DNA of 10,691 nt from Bacillota bacterium (GCA_023415715.1 JAEZJP010000257.1:1-10691); one strand, 5' to 3'. Positions 1-7,049 are shown, counted from the first letter of the stretch. Notes: generated by a model from the sequence alone, not told the origin. A program made the numbers and translations.

Positions 1-72
1 CCCATGCAGAAACCTGTGGGTCATTTGGGTTACATTATCCCGCACACGGTCGATCATATCGCGCAATGCCAT
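1..72 (-). CDS. N-terminal fragment, probable cell division protein SepF (partial)
   Basis: Only the first 24 codons are inside the window. They read MALRDMIDRVRDNVTQMTHR followed by FLHG, an amphipathic, Arg-rich start that would suit a membrane-binding helix. An AGGAGGG ribosome binding site lies 5 bases before the ATG, in the 13-bp gap after the yggS stop, so the two genes are tightly coupled. In Bacillota the gene after yggS (ylmE) is usually sepF (ylmF), which encodes an FtsZ-tethering protein. That placement is the main reason for the name. The visible residues alone do not prove it, and another membrane-associated division protein is possible. Confidence 0.5.
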   Translation of the reverse strand, partial: MALRDMIDRVRDNVTQMTHRFLHG

Positions 73-85
73 GGGAACCCTCCTA

Positions 86-784
86 CTAGTTGGTAGCCTT
101 GGGGCTCCGTGCCCCGAACAGCGCCGAGCCGATGCGCACCATGGTGGCGCCTTCCTGGGCGGCGATCCTAAAATCCTGCGACATGCCCATGGACAATTCC
201 TCCATGCGCACGCCGGGAATTTGCTCTTTTGCCAGATCCTCAAAGAGACTGCGCATCCCCCGGAATAGGGGCCGCAAGCTTTCCGGATCATTAGCAAGGG
301 GCATAACGGACATCAGGCCCCGCACACAAAGCCCCGGCAAGAGCGAGCATTCCCTTAGGAAGCTCTCCGCCTCACCTGGTGCTATGCCGCCCTTTTGCGC
401 TTCGCCGGCGATGTTCACCTGCACAAGCACATCCATGACGCAGCCCAATTTACGGGCCTGGCTATTGATTTCCCCTGCCAATTCCATTCTGTCCAGGGAA
501 TGTATCAAGCATACCTTACCCATTATATATTTAACTTTGTTGGTTTGCAACCTTCCGATTAGATGCATCCGAAATTTTGGATGCAAAAACGGCATTTTTT
601 CTAACATTTCCTGTACGCGGTTCTCACCAAGATCATACAGATCCATATCCGCCAGGGGATTGATCGCATCCGGAGCTACGGTTTTGCTCACGGCAATAAT
701 CCGTGGCGCACGTTCAAAGGCGGCGGAGGCTTCCGCAAGCTCCCGCCGGATGTTCATAAGCCGATACCGCAGTTCTTCCTCCAT
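86..784 (-). CDS. yggS: YggS/YlmE family PLP homeostasis protein
   Basis: Cytosolic pyridoxal-5'-phosphate binding protein of the YggS/PROSC family (alanine-racemase-like TIM barrel without known catalysis), which buffers PLP and affects amino-acid homeostasis. At 232 residues it has the usual length. Visible family motifs, in order: AVSKTV with the PLP lysine at K34, LGENRVQE, HLIGRLQTNK, VNIAGEAQKGG, GLMSVMP, LSMGMSQDF and the C-terminal GATMVRIGSALFG. The frame stays open upstream to 979, but that part overlaps the previous gene and has no family similarity. The chosen ATG at 784 has GGAGG about 7 bases before it. It starts 14 bp after the HlyD-like gene ends and is followed 13 bp later by the sepF-like start, so it probably shares a transcript with both. 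Confidence 0.95.
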   Translation of the reverse strand: MEEELRYRLMNIRRELAEASAAFERAPRIIAVSKTVAPDAINPLADMDLYDLGENRVQEMLEKMPFLHPKFRMHLIGRLQTNKVKYIMGKVCLIHSLDRMELAGEINSQARKLGCVMDVLVQVNIAGEAQKGGIAPGEAESFLRECSLLPGLCVRGLMSVMPLANDPESLRPLFRGMRSLFEDLAKEQIPGVRMEELSMGMSQDFRIAAQEGATMVRIGSALFGARSPKATN

Positions 785-798
785 CCTAAAGCCTCCGG

Positions 799-2019
799 CT
801 AAAACACGCGTATCGTCTGTCCTTCGTACAAAAGCCCAGACTGCGTAGGTTCTATATAGGTCTCCGACCCGTTCGAGGAGACGACGGTCACGGGCACGAA
901 TACCTGGCTGACACCGTTCACCACCACCACGCCGGTCAGCATGACGCCGGATGACGTATCCCTCTGTTGGTAAATGCACCTCGCCGGCACCTTCATACTG
1001 CTGACATACTCGCCGATCTGAGCCTGGCAGGTACGCATGAACAGCACGGGAGACACATCGGTGGCTATGGACAGGCGCAGCAGCAGTTCGCCGCCGGAGC
1101 GGGTAAAGGACATCACCGTAGCATTCACCACGGTATTTTCAAACTGCTCCAGTTTCAGCTGATACGACTGCCCCTGTTGAGGCGTCCAGTCAGTGTTGCT
1201 TATCAGCATCAATACGCCCCAGCCATTTTGCCTTACAAGCCGGTAAATAGGGGTGCGACCGCGCGCCACGGCCGATTTCTCCGGTTTGGCGCCGCCAAGC
1301 ATTGCCCTGACCTGGGTGGGTGAAAACTGTTCGAAATTGGAGGTGTTCAGCTCTTCATACCCGTCGGTATAAAAGCTCACCAGGCTTTCCTGGGTGGCGG
1401 CGCGCTGCTTTGTATAGCTTTGGATGCGCTTCAATTGCGTACTTTCATCATCATACAGCCGCGACAGGCGCGTATCCTCCCGGAATTTTCCCCGCAGATA
1501 ATCCTGCCGGGCGGTAATGGACGCGTTCAGCACCTTTTCCATGTTCAGCATGTTGCCCTTGGCGCCCTGCACCATTTTCCTGACATCCTTGGCCTTTAAG
1601 ACAACGTCGTTTTCCAAGCTTGTCATCCTCTGGTCATAGGTGCTTTGCTGGGCAATCAGGGTTCGGTGATAATCCTTGATCTGGTCACGGAGGTTTTGAA
1701 GCGTGTTGACTTCCTTCTGACTATAGCCGGAAGTATACACCAGGCAGATCAAATCACCCTTGTAGACCTTGCTGCCCTCCTCGGCTATGTACTGAACGCT
1801 GGTTACGCCATCCTCGTCATAGGCGGTTTCATTACGGATGATCAGCGCGTCCCCAGGGTAACTGAAGCCCAGGGAACCCGAGGATATGACCGCCGTACGG
1901 ATACCGGAGGGGACCAGGTTGGTATAGATATACCAGCCTGAAAATAAAAGCACGGCCAATACGAACAAAACGCGGCCAAAGCCCGGTCTTCTTCTTGGCG
2001 GCAACCGCTGCCCGTACAT
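799..2019 (-). CDS. HlyD-like membrane-anchored protein (efflux adaptor-type)
   Basis: A 406-residue protein with a basic N-terminus rich in Arg and Pro, then one membrane segment at about residues 15-35 (LFVLAVLLFSGWYIY), then a long extracytoplasmic part. Residues around 65-95 (YIAEEGSKVYKGDLICLVY) look like the lipoyl/barrel-sandwich half motif of HlyD/MFP adaptors. Residues about 100-215 are charged and probably coiled-coil, and the C-terminal 150 residues are beta-rich. No inner-membrane transporter lies beside it. Similar HlyD-like proteins are found next to yggS and sepF in Clostridia, so it may serve the cell envelope or division rather than a dedicated pump; that is inference. GGAGGGGGG precedes the ATG by 5 bases. 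A 97-bp gap separates it from the sigma gene upstream. Confidence 0.8.
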   Translation of the reverse strand: MYGQRLPPRRRPGFGRVLFVLAVLLFSGWYIYTNLVPSGIRTAVISSGSLGFSYPGDALIIRNETAYDEDGVTSVQYIAEEGSKVYKGDLICLVYTSGYSQKEVNTLQNLRDQIKDYHRTLIAQQSTYDQRMTSLENDVVLKAKDVRKMVQGAKGNMLNMEKVLNASITARQDYLRGKFREDTRLSRLYDDESTQLKRIQSYTKQRAATQESLVSFYTDGYEELNTSNFEQFSPTQVRAMLGGAKPEKSAVARGRTPIYRLVRQNGWGVLMLISNTDWTPQQGQSYQLKLEQFENTVVNATVMSFTRSGGELLLRLSIATDVSPVLFMRTCQAQIGEYVSSMKVPARCIYQQRDTSSGVMLTGVVVVNGVSQVFVPVTVVSSNGSETYIEPTQSGLLYEGQTIRVF

Positions 2020-2042
2020 GCCATCCCCCCTCCGATCGCATC

Positions 2043-2063
2043 TTCGCGAATATTCGTTACGAA
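2043..2063. promoter_or_regulatory. Nested TTCG/CGAA palindromes, possible operator
   Basis: In the 97-bp gap between the sigma gene and the HlyD-like gene, two palindromes overlap: CGAATATTCG (10 bp, perfect) and TTCGTTACGAA (5+1+5). Together they give alternating TTCG and CGAA half-sites over 21 bp, about 25 bases before the HlyD-like start. This could be a repressor site. It does not match the Gram-positive LexA box, and I see no convincing sigma-A promoter beside it. Confidence 0.25.
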
Positions 2064-2116
2064 AATGAAAAACTCCTGCAATATATGGTATCCAAAGAAA
2101 GATTTACAGGTAATAT

Positions 2117-2857
2117 TTAGTGTAAACTTTGCTGCTCTATATTCTTAAGCCTGGCCAGCACCCTGCGTTCCATGCGGGATACCTGCATCTGGCTTACGCC
2201 CATGCGCCGGGCTGTTTCCCGCTGGCCAAGCCGGTGTTCATACCTTAGCTCCAGCAGCTTTTTTTCTTCCGGGGTGACCTCCTGATAGACCCAGTCGATC
2301 CAATCCCTGTGCTCCACAGACTCGAAGCCCGTATCCTCCGTACCAAGGCGCGCGATGATGCGCTGCTCCTCATCCGGGTCCATGGGCGCATCCAGGAAAA
2401 ATACGTCCGTATTCTGCCTTAGATCCAAAAGGGCCAGCAGATCCTCCAGGGATATATGCATTTCCAGGGACAGTTCTAACATGGTGGGTTCGCGCATCAA
2501 TTCCCGCGTAAGCTTTTCCCGTGCCTTTTGCATATGATACAGCCGGTTTTTTGCATCCCTGGGCAAACGCAGCGCATCCCCTTTATCCCTGATGTAATTG
2601 CGCACATCCCCCGCAATGGTGGGCGTGGCATAGGTGGCAAAGCGCAGCCCCAGTTCCGGCTTGAAGCGCTGGATGGCCTTCATCAGGCCGATGCTGGCCA
2701 CCTGCTCCAAATCCTCCAGTTCCACACCCCGGCCCGAGAAGCGGCGTGCGATCTGCCGGGCAAGAGGAAGGTATCCTTCCACCAATTGAGCCATCAGGTC
2801 CTGCCTCGGCTCCTGCCTGTACTCGAGCAAAAGCGGCACCAATCTTTCGTCCTTCAT
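2117..2857 (-). CDS. SigB/SigF/SigG-type RNA polymerase sigma factor
   Basis: Alternative sigma-70 factor of 246 residues that would direct RNA polymerase to a special promoter set. Region 2 is clear: LVEGYLPLARQIARRF, then LEDLEQVASIGLMKAIQRF, then the -10 reading helix FATYATPTIAGDVRNYIRDK. Region 3 follows (REPTMLELSLEMHISLEDLL), and region 4 ends with a helix-turn-helix (QRETARRMGVSQMQVSRMER). The ATPTI segment looks more like SigB than SigF. The frame runs 19 codons further upstream, but the ATG at 2857 has GGGAGGG four to five bases ahead and lies 11 bp after the stop of the anti-sigma-like gene, the spacing of a coupled pair. No spoIIAA or spoVA genes are nearby, so a standard sporulation sigF assignment is not supported. 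Its regulon cannot be told from here. Confidence 0.9.
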   Translation of the reverse strand: MKDERLVPLLLEYRQEPRQDLMAQLVEGYLPLARQIARRFSGRGVELEDLEQVASIGLMKAIQRFKPELGLRFATYATPTIAGDVRNYIRDKGDALRLPRDAKNRLYHMQKAREKLTRELMREPTMLELSLEMHISLEDLLALLDLRQNTDVFFLDAPMDPDEEQRIIARLGTEDTGFESVEHRDWIDWVYQEVTPEEKKLLELRYEHRLGQRETARRMGVSQMQVSRMERRVLARLKNIEQQSLH

Positions 2858-2868
2858 GGTGCCCTCCC

Positions 2869-3264
2869 TTACTGCGCGTGAAGCGGTAGCGTCAGTGACA
2901 CCGTACGGACGCACACCCCGTCTTCCTCCAGCTCCACTTCAGGAATCAGCGTTTCCAGGATGCCCCGCGTCACATCCAGGTCCACTTCCTCACAGGTCTG
3001 GCATTCACCTGCGAAATCGCAGGTGAAAACCGTGCACACCGCCTCGTTTTTGAGGCTGCATGCAATTTTGATGCATTGAACCTTACGTGGCTGGTGCAAC
3101 AGAAAATCGCAAGTTTCGTCCGCCGCGGTACGCAAATCGTCCACCAGATCGATGCCAAGGCCCAACAAAGCGCCGGCGCCTCCCAGGGCCATGCGGACTA
3201 CCAGCATCCAATCAGGATTGGCGGGAACGGTGAGTGTCAAACAATTCTCCTGCTTGACTGCCAT
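2869..3264 (-). CDS. Degenerate, Cys-rich SpoIIAB/RsbW-like anti-sigma protein
   Basis: A 131-residue protein with the layout of the GHKL-fold anti-sigma kinases: an N-terminal strand (LTLTVPANPDWMLVVRMAL), then the N-box helix (VDDLRTAADETCDFLLHQ), and a C-terminal part resembling the RsbW tail (DVTRGILETLIPEVELEEDG). The nucleotide-binding residues appear lost. The N-box Asn position (E-x-x-x-N in SpoIIAB) is Phe54 after Glu50, there is no DxGxG G1 box, and the GTT-type G2 box is absent. It carries nine cysteines (residues 8, 52, 64, 69, 77, 82, 88, 91, 118). The start at 3264 has GGAAAGGAG upstream; the open frame before it is unrelated. It is 11 bp ahead of the sigma gene, so partnership with that sigma factor is likely. 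Whether it hydrolyses or binds ATP is doubtful. Confidence 0.75.
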   Translation of the reverse strand: MAVKQENCLTLTVPANPDWMLVVRMALGGAGALLGLGIDLVDDLRTAADETCDFLLHQPRKVQCIKIACSLKNEAVCTVFTCDFAGECQTCEEVDLDVTRGILETLIPEVELEEDGVCVRTVSLTLPLHAQ

Positions 3265-3313
3265 AGGCAGCGCTCCTTTCCAGAGCGGCGAAATCACAAT
3301 GCCGCCATGGTTG

Positions 3314-3336
3314 ATAAGGTGTCTTAAACACTTTAT
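3314..3336. repeat. Short inverted repeat at the TSUP stop codon
   Basis: ATAAGGTGT and ACACTTTAT can pair around a 5-base loop, with one G-T wobble on the plus strand and one A-C mismatch on the transcribed strand. It covers the stop codon of the TSUP gene and lies about 50 bases before the anti-sigma start. It is too weak for a confident terminator; an operator or partial attenuator is possible. Confidence 0.25.
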
Positions 3337-4094
3337 GTTACCACATCCCATATCATCTTTGCAAGCAAAAGGGCCAATACTGCCATCAACATCCACCGAA
3401 TGAAACCTGTGCCCTTTTTGATGGTCAGGCCCGCGCCCAGATACCCACCCACCATGGCGCATAACGCGGCGGGCAGGCCCAGCAGGAACAGAACATTGCC
3501 GCTGAACAATAGCGTAACAAGCGCGGCCACATTGCTGGCCAGGTTCACAATTTTGGCTGTGCCGGAAGACTTTACGGCTGTTATTCCCAGGATCATGGTA
3601 TACATAAGAATCAGGAATGTACCTGTGCCCGGACCCACCAGCCCATCATAAAACCCTATAAAAAGTCCAATGAAAAAGCTTGCGGGAAGCACCCATTTTT
3701 CAGGAATGCGCCTTATAGCATTCAGCGAATCCCTCCTGCGCAGCACAACGGCCGCCACCAGGGGAACCGCACCGATTACGATAATGCGCATGGTTTTTTC
3801 CGGTATGACCTGTAACAGCATTGCGCCAAGGGCGCTGCCCGGCAAAGCGCCGGCCACCGACGTAAGCGCCACCAGCCACTGCACCTGCCTGGCCTTGCCA
3901 TAGCGGCATGCCGCGACCAACGTTCCCAATGCGGCGGATAGTTTGTTGGTGCCCGCCGCCAGCACAGGGGGAAGCCCGGCCAAATAATAGGCCGGAAGCG
4001 AAATAAGCCCGCCGCCGCCCGCGATACTGTCTACAAAGCCCGCCAGCAACGCCAGCGGGCATACAATAAGAAGCATCTGCACCGTAACTTGCAT
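3333..4094 (-). CDS. TSUP family (TauE/SafE) membrane permease
   Basis: Integral membrane protein of 253 residues, the usual length for the 4-toluene sulfonate uptake permease (TSUP) family, whose studied members move sulfite, sulfonates or other small organic anions. The two inverted halves are both visible: AGFVDSIAGGGGLISLPAYY with GTNKLSAALGT in the first, and GFYDGLVGPGTGTFLILMYT with GTAKIVNLASN in the second. Hydrophobic helices fill the rest, ending in MLMAVLALLLAKMIW. The ATG at 4094 has GGGAGAT seven bases before it; the open frame upstream to 4154 lacks support. It lies 68 bp before the anti-sigma gene in the same direction. The substrate cannot be read from the sequence. A TTGACG hexamer lies upstream but without a good -10 partner. 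Confidence 0.9.
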   Translation of the reverse strand: MQVTVQMLLIVCPLALLAGFVDSIAGGGGLISLPAYYLAGLPPVLAAGTNKLSAALGTLVAACRYGKARQVQWLVALTSVAGALPGSALGAMLLQVIPEKTMRIIVIGAVPLVAAVVLRRRDSLNAIRRIPEKWVLPASFFIGLFIGFYDGLVGPGTGTFLILMYTMILGITAVKSSGTAKIVNLASNVAALVTLLFSGNVLFLLGLPAALCAMVGGYLGAGLTIKKGTGFIRWMLMAVLALLLAKMIWDVVT

Positions 4095-4171
4095 AATATT
4101 ATCTCCCGTATAAAGAATTAACAGAACGTCAAGCGTAACATAGACCGATGCCAAAGACCATAGAAGAAAAG

Positions 4172-4207
4172 TGTAAAATCGCGAAAATGACGCATGTCAT
4201 TTTCGCG
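4172..4207 (-). terminator. Terminator-type hairpin after aspartate kinase
   Basis: A perfect 12-bp stem, CGCGAAAATGAC with GTCATTTTCGCG around a 4-base loop (4180-4207), starts 8 bases after the aspartate kinase stop. On the minus strand it is followed by a T-rich run (ATTTTACACTTTTCTT). The tail is broken rather than a clean poly-T, so termination may be partial. Confidence 0.75.
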
Positions 4208-4215
4208 AAGCGAAG

Positions 4216-5535
4216 CTAGTCGTGTACAAATTCATTATATATAGCGCGAATCGTCTGCTCAAAATCTGCATCATCCACACCGACGATGATGGACAGCTCA
4301 CTGGAACCCTGGTCGATCATGCGCACGTTGATGCCGGCCCGGCTCATGGCGCCAAACAGTCTTGCTGCAGTGCCGCAGTTATGCACCATGCCCCGGCCCA
4401 CGGTGGCGATCACCGCCATGCTTTCGTTGATGGTGATGGTATCCGGCTCCGCAAGCTCAATGATGCGGTTGATTACCGAATCGCGGCTGGCGGTCAGCGC
4501 ATCCCTGTTCACCACCACGCACAGCGTGTCGATGCCGGTCGGCATATGCTCAAAGGAAAGATGCTGTTCCTCCATGGCCTGCAAAACGCGGCGGGCAAAA
4601 CCCACCTCGGTATTCATCATTGCCTTTTCCACGGTGATGATGGAAAAGCCTTTCTTGCCCGCAATGCCGGTTATGACATACGGGTTTTCTTTTTCCACCG
4701 CGCCAAAACGGATAAACGTGCCCGGCTGCTCGGGGCAATTGGTGTTGCGGATATTGGTGGGGATGCCGGCCCTGTGCACCGGAAACACAGAATCCTCATG
4801 GAGCACGGTGGCACCCATGTAAGACAGTTCCCGCAATTCCTGATATGTGATGCTGTCGATCTGCCTGGCCCCCGGCACGATCCTGGGATCCGCCATAAGG
4901 AACCCGGACACATCCGTCCAGTTTTCATATACTTCCGCACAGGCGGCCCTGGCCACGATAGCACCGGAAATATCGCTTCCGCCCCTGGAGAAGGTGCGGA
5001 CCCTTCCGTCGGGTGTGGCTCCGTAAAAGCCGGGGATCACCGCCCGCTTTATTTCCTTCAGGCGCGCGGAGAGTACCTCATGCGTCTTTTCGCTGTCAAA
5101 TGTTCCTTCCACCTTAAAGAATATCACCTGAGCGGCATCGATAAATTCCATTTCCAGATAATCAGCCAATAAAAGTCCGTTCAAATATTCACCGCGGCTT
5201 GCGGCATAATCCGCCGTCGCCCCGTTTGATATCGCTTCATTGATCTCATCCAGTTCGCCGCGCAAGTCCACGCTAAGGCCCAGTTCTTCAGCTATGTCCA
5301 TATACCTTGCGGCAATAAGGTCATATACATCCTGATAATCTTTTCCTTGCGCATGCAGGCGCTGACAGCGGTATAAAAGGTCTGTAACCTTATCATCCCC
5401 GTCATAGCGGCGGCCGGGTGCGCTGGGCACGATATAAACCCTTTCCGGATCATCATAAACAATGGCCCGGACCTTTTCAAACTGGCGCGCATCCGAGAGG
5501 GAGCTGCCGCCAAACTTCGCCACTTTAATCCCCAT
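4216..5535 (-). CDS. Aspartate kinase with C-terminal ACT domains
   Basis: Phosphorylates aspartate in the first step of lysine, threonine, methionine and diaminopimelate synthesis. The 439-residue protein has the amino-acid kinase domain first: KFGGSS at residues 7-12, SAPGRRYDGDDKVTDLLY near 38-55, TFSRGGSDISGA near 181-192 and FLMADPRIVPGARQIDSITY near 212-231. Two ACT regulatory repeats fill about residues 285-439 (VITGIAGKKGFSIITVEKAM and the later AVIATVGRGM), so feedback control by an end-product amino acid is expected. The start at 5535 is chosen because GGAGGGTGAAGGA lies just upstream and because the longer frame to 5616 runs through the promoter. The gene stands alone between its own promoter and terminator, with no lysine riboswitch visible in the short (about 40-base) leader. 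Confidence 0.96.
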   Translation of the reverse strand: MGIKVAKFGGSSLSDARQFEKVRAIVYDDPERVYIVPSAPGRRYDGDDKVTDLLYRCQRLHAQGKDYQDVYDLIAARYMDIAEELGLSVDLRGELDEINEAISNGATADYAASRGEYLNGLLLADYLEMEFIDAAQVIFFKVEGTFDSEKTHEVLSARLKEIKRAVIPGFYGATPDGRVRTFSRGGSDISGAIVARAACAEVYENWTDVSGFLMADPRIVPGARQIDSITYQELRELSYMGATVLHEDSVFPVHRAGIPTNIRNTNCPEQPGTFIRFGAVEKENPYVITGIAGKKGFSIITVEKAMMNTEVGFARRVLQAMEEQHLSFEHMPTGIDTLCVVVNRDALTASRDSVINRIIELAEPDTITINESMAVIATVGRGMVHNCGTAARLFGAMSRAGINVRMIDQGSSELSIIVGVDDADFEQTIRAIYNEFVHD

Positions 5536-5583
5536 TCCTTCACCCTCCATAAAGAAAGACGCGCCCCTTGCGCCATACAGGTT

Positions 5584-5612
5584 ATTGTAGCGAAGGGACC
5601 CTGCAAAGTCAA
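5584..5612 (-). promoter_or_regulatory. Sigma-A promoter of the aspartate kinase gene
   Basis: TTGACT (-35, 5607-5612) and TACAAT (-10, 5584-5589) are separated by exactly 17 bases. The start would be near 5577, giving a leader of about 40 bases before the ATG at 5535, too short for a riboswitch. Confidence 0.85.
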
Positions 5613-5623
5613 TCATTGCTTAT

Positions 5624-5657
5624 GAAAAAACCATCTCCCAAACACATGGGCGATGGT
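5624..5657 (-). terminator. Intrinsic terminator after the GNAT pair
   Basis: ACCATCGCCCA and TGGGAGATGGT form an 11-bp stem with one mismatch and a 6-base loop, followed on the minus strand by a run of six T. It sits about 190 bases after the last GNAT gene and just before the aspartate kinase promoter, so it should insulate the two units. Confidence 0.85.
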
Positions 5658-5693
5658 TCATGGTATGCTTCGCGGCAAACGGGGGTGTTCACA

Positions 5694-5850
5694 GACCAAT
5701 GAGAAGTATGAATGCATCCAAAGCTGCGAGAGATTTTTGCATAATACAAGGAGTCGGAGCGACGCGTAGCAGCGTTACGTGGAGCGGAGAACGACGAAGT
5801 ATTATGCGAAAAGATCCGCAGCGACGATGCGTTCATGGTTTGAATTGGTC
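5694..5850. repeat. 157-bp imperfect inverted repeat, MITE-like or long RNA hairpin
   Basis: The ends are GACCAAT and ATTGGTC, and the arms pair over about 54 bases each. Matching blocks include GAATGCATC with GATGCGTTC, GCTGCG with CGCAGC, and the perfect inner GCATAATAC with GTATTATGC. Between the arms lies a purine-rich core of about 50 bp with a rough direct repeat (GGAGTCGGAGCGACG and GGAGCGGAGAACGACG). The right tip overlaps the stop codon of the downstream-most GNAT gene, so the element would form the 3' untranslated region of that transcript. It has no open frame of its own and no clear target-site duplication. It may be a non-autonomous mobile repeat or a structural RNA element. Confidence 0.65.
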
Positions 5851-6370
5851 AAGTCTTAGCGCACAAGCCCAGCGTCACTACGTCGTGATATGCGCCTTCC
5901 CGCCATAATTCGCTTTTGAAGAGCCCTTCCCTAACAAAACCGCATTTTTCATAGCAGGCAAGCGCCTGCTGGTTAAAGTCGAAAACGGACAGCTTCAGCT
6001 TGTGCAGGTTCATTTCCTCAAAAGCGATGCGGATTAAAAGCCGCAAGGCGTCGGAACCATAACCGCGCCCTCTGTATTCCGCCTCCCCGATCATGATGCC
6101 GATCTCCGCCAGGCGGTTTTTCCAATCCACCCGGGTATACCCGCACCGGCCTATCAGCTTTCCATCCAGCGTTTCTATGGCAAACTGGTATTCCCCCCGG
6201 GTATAGCTTGTCTGCTGGTCCAGATACCTTGATTCATCCTCCCTCGAGGTGGGATACAAAATACCGGAGGACATTCCCCTTACGGTATCGTAGTCGTTCA
6301 TAAAAGTCCAGTGAGCATCCACATCTCCCCGCTCAAATGCCCTTAGGCGTACCAATTCTCCCTGATACAT
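5849..6370 (-). CDS. GNAT family N-acetyltransferase (RimJ/RimL type), copy 1
   Basis: Cytosolic acetyl-CoA dependent acetyltransferase of 173 residues. The N-terminal strand (GELVRLRAFERGDVDAHWTF) and the core (IGRCGYTRVDWKNRLAEIGI) are typical of the RimJ/RimL branch. The acetyl-CoA loop is RGRGYGSDALRLLIRIAF, and the family tail ALACYEKCGFVREG is present. The natural substrate cannot be predicted; proteins, polyamines, peptides and antibiotics are all known for this fold. The ATG at 6370 has AGAGG upstream; 22 codons of open frame before it are discounted. It follows a paralogous GNAT gene by 85 bp. The stop codon is shared with the tip of the inverted repeat at 5694-5850. Confidence 0.9.
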   Translation of the reverse strand: MYQGELVRLRAFERGDVDAHWTFMNDYDTVRGMSSGILYPTSREDESRYLDQQTSYTRGEYQFAIETLDGKLIGRCGYTRVDWKNRLAEIGIMIGEAEYRGRGYGSDALRLLIRIAFEEMNLHKLKLSVFDFNQQALACYEKCGFVREGLFKSELWREGAYHDVVTLGLCAKT

Positions 6371-6455
6371 TGCTTCCTCTTCTTTTTTAATACCGCCTCC
6401 AGCAACATCATGCCAAGCTCCGCGGATCTTTGGCACGCTGTCACTGTCGTTGGTA

Positions 6456-7025
6456 TTATTCTGCTGAAATGGCTCTCTTTATTCCTTTTGGCTCCCATTC
6501 TTCTTTGAGCACGCTCATGAGAATGATATCCATGTACTCTCCTTGGCAAAACCTGGCGCGGCGCTTGACGCCTTCCTTTATAAAGCCGGCCCGTTCATAG
6601 CAGGCAATGGCGCTTTTGTTTCCGCCGTACACATCCAATTGGACCCTATGAAGCCCCAAGAGCATAAAAGCGTAATCCAAAAGGAGTGACAGCGCCTCCT
6701 GGCCTAAGCCGGAGCCTCGGTTTTTCTTGTCTGCAATGACGATGCCCACGGTGGCGCTGCGGTCGATCCAGTTGATATCCATCAGATCGGCCTGGCCTAT
6801 GTAATCCTGCGTTTCCCGGTCGGCGATCACGAACCCGGCCTCCCGCCTGCCGCCAGAAAGACGCATTTCCAAAAAATCCTCGCTGTTTTTCACAGTTTGC
6901 GGCCAGCTGAAGATATCGGACAGGTATTTGGTGGTTTCCATATCGTTCACCCAGGCGGTGATAGAGCTTAAGTCCTCCTTGCGGTATTCCCGGAGCATGA
7001 TCTTGGTTCCGTAAAGATGCGGCAT
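6456..7025 (-). CDS. GNAT family N-acetyltransferase (RimJ/RimL type), copy 2
   Basis: A 189-residue acetyltransferase clearly related to the next gene. Parallel segments are IGQADLMDINWIDRSATVGI against IGRCGYTRVDWKNRLAEIGI, the acetyl-CoA loop RGSGLGQEALSLLLDYAF, and SAIACYERAGFIKEGVKRRA. The pair probably arose by tandem duplication and then diverged, since many positions differ. GGGGGAAAAGC precedes the ATG at 7025; the 16-codon extension to 7073 runs into the hairpin region and is rejected. It starts 95 bp after the DUF1292 gene, beyond a strong hairpin, so it may begin its own transcript, though I found no convincing promoter. The substrate is unknown. Confidence 0.9.
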   Translation of the reverse strand: MPHLYGTKIMLREYRKEDLSSITAWVNDMETTKYLSDIFSWPQTVKNSEDFLEMRLSGGRREAGFVIADRETQDYIGQADLMDINWIDRSATVGIVIADKKNRGSGLGQEALSLLLDYAFMLLGLHRVQLDVYGGNKSAIACYERAGFIKEGVKRRARFCQGEYMDIILMSVLKEEWEPKGIKRAISAE

Positions 7026-7049
7026 TTGCTTTTCCCCCTGCTTATGAGC

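Noticed and set aside
90..848. A 252-codon open frame on the plus strand
   Set aside because: Antisense to yggS, low-complexity Ser/Arg-rich product, no ribosome binding site of note.
785..979. N-terminal extension of YggS by 65 residues
   Set aside because: It overlaps the end of the HlyD-like gene, has no family similarity, and the ATG at 784 has a good GGAGG site and gives the usual length.
2117..3264. Standard spoIIAA-spoIIAB-sigF sporulation operon
   Set aside because: No spoIIAA precedes the pair, the kinase homologue lacks its ATP-binding residues, and region 2 of the sigma factor looks more like SigB.
4222..5172. A 316-codon open frame on the plus strand
   Set aside because: It lies wholly antisense to aspartate kinase, whose motifs and length are certain. 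The His- and Gly-rich product has no recognisable family and comes from reading the GC-skewed complement.
5536..5850. Lysine riboswitch or T-box before aspartate kinase
   Set aside because: The promoter at 5584-5612 leaves a leader of only about 40 bases, and the upstream palindrome belongs to the GNAT 3' region beyond a terminator; no conserved L-box core is seen.
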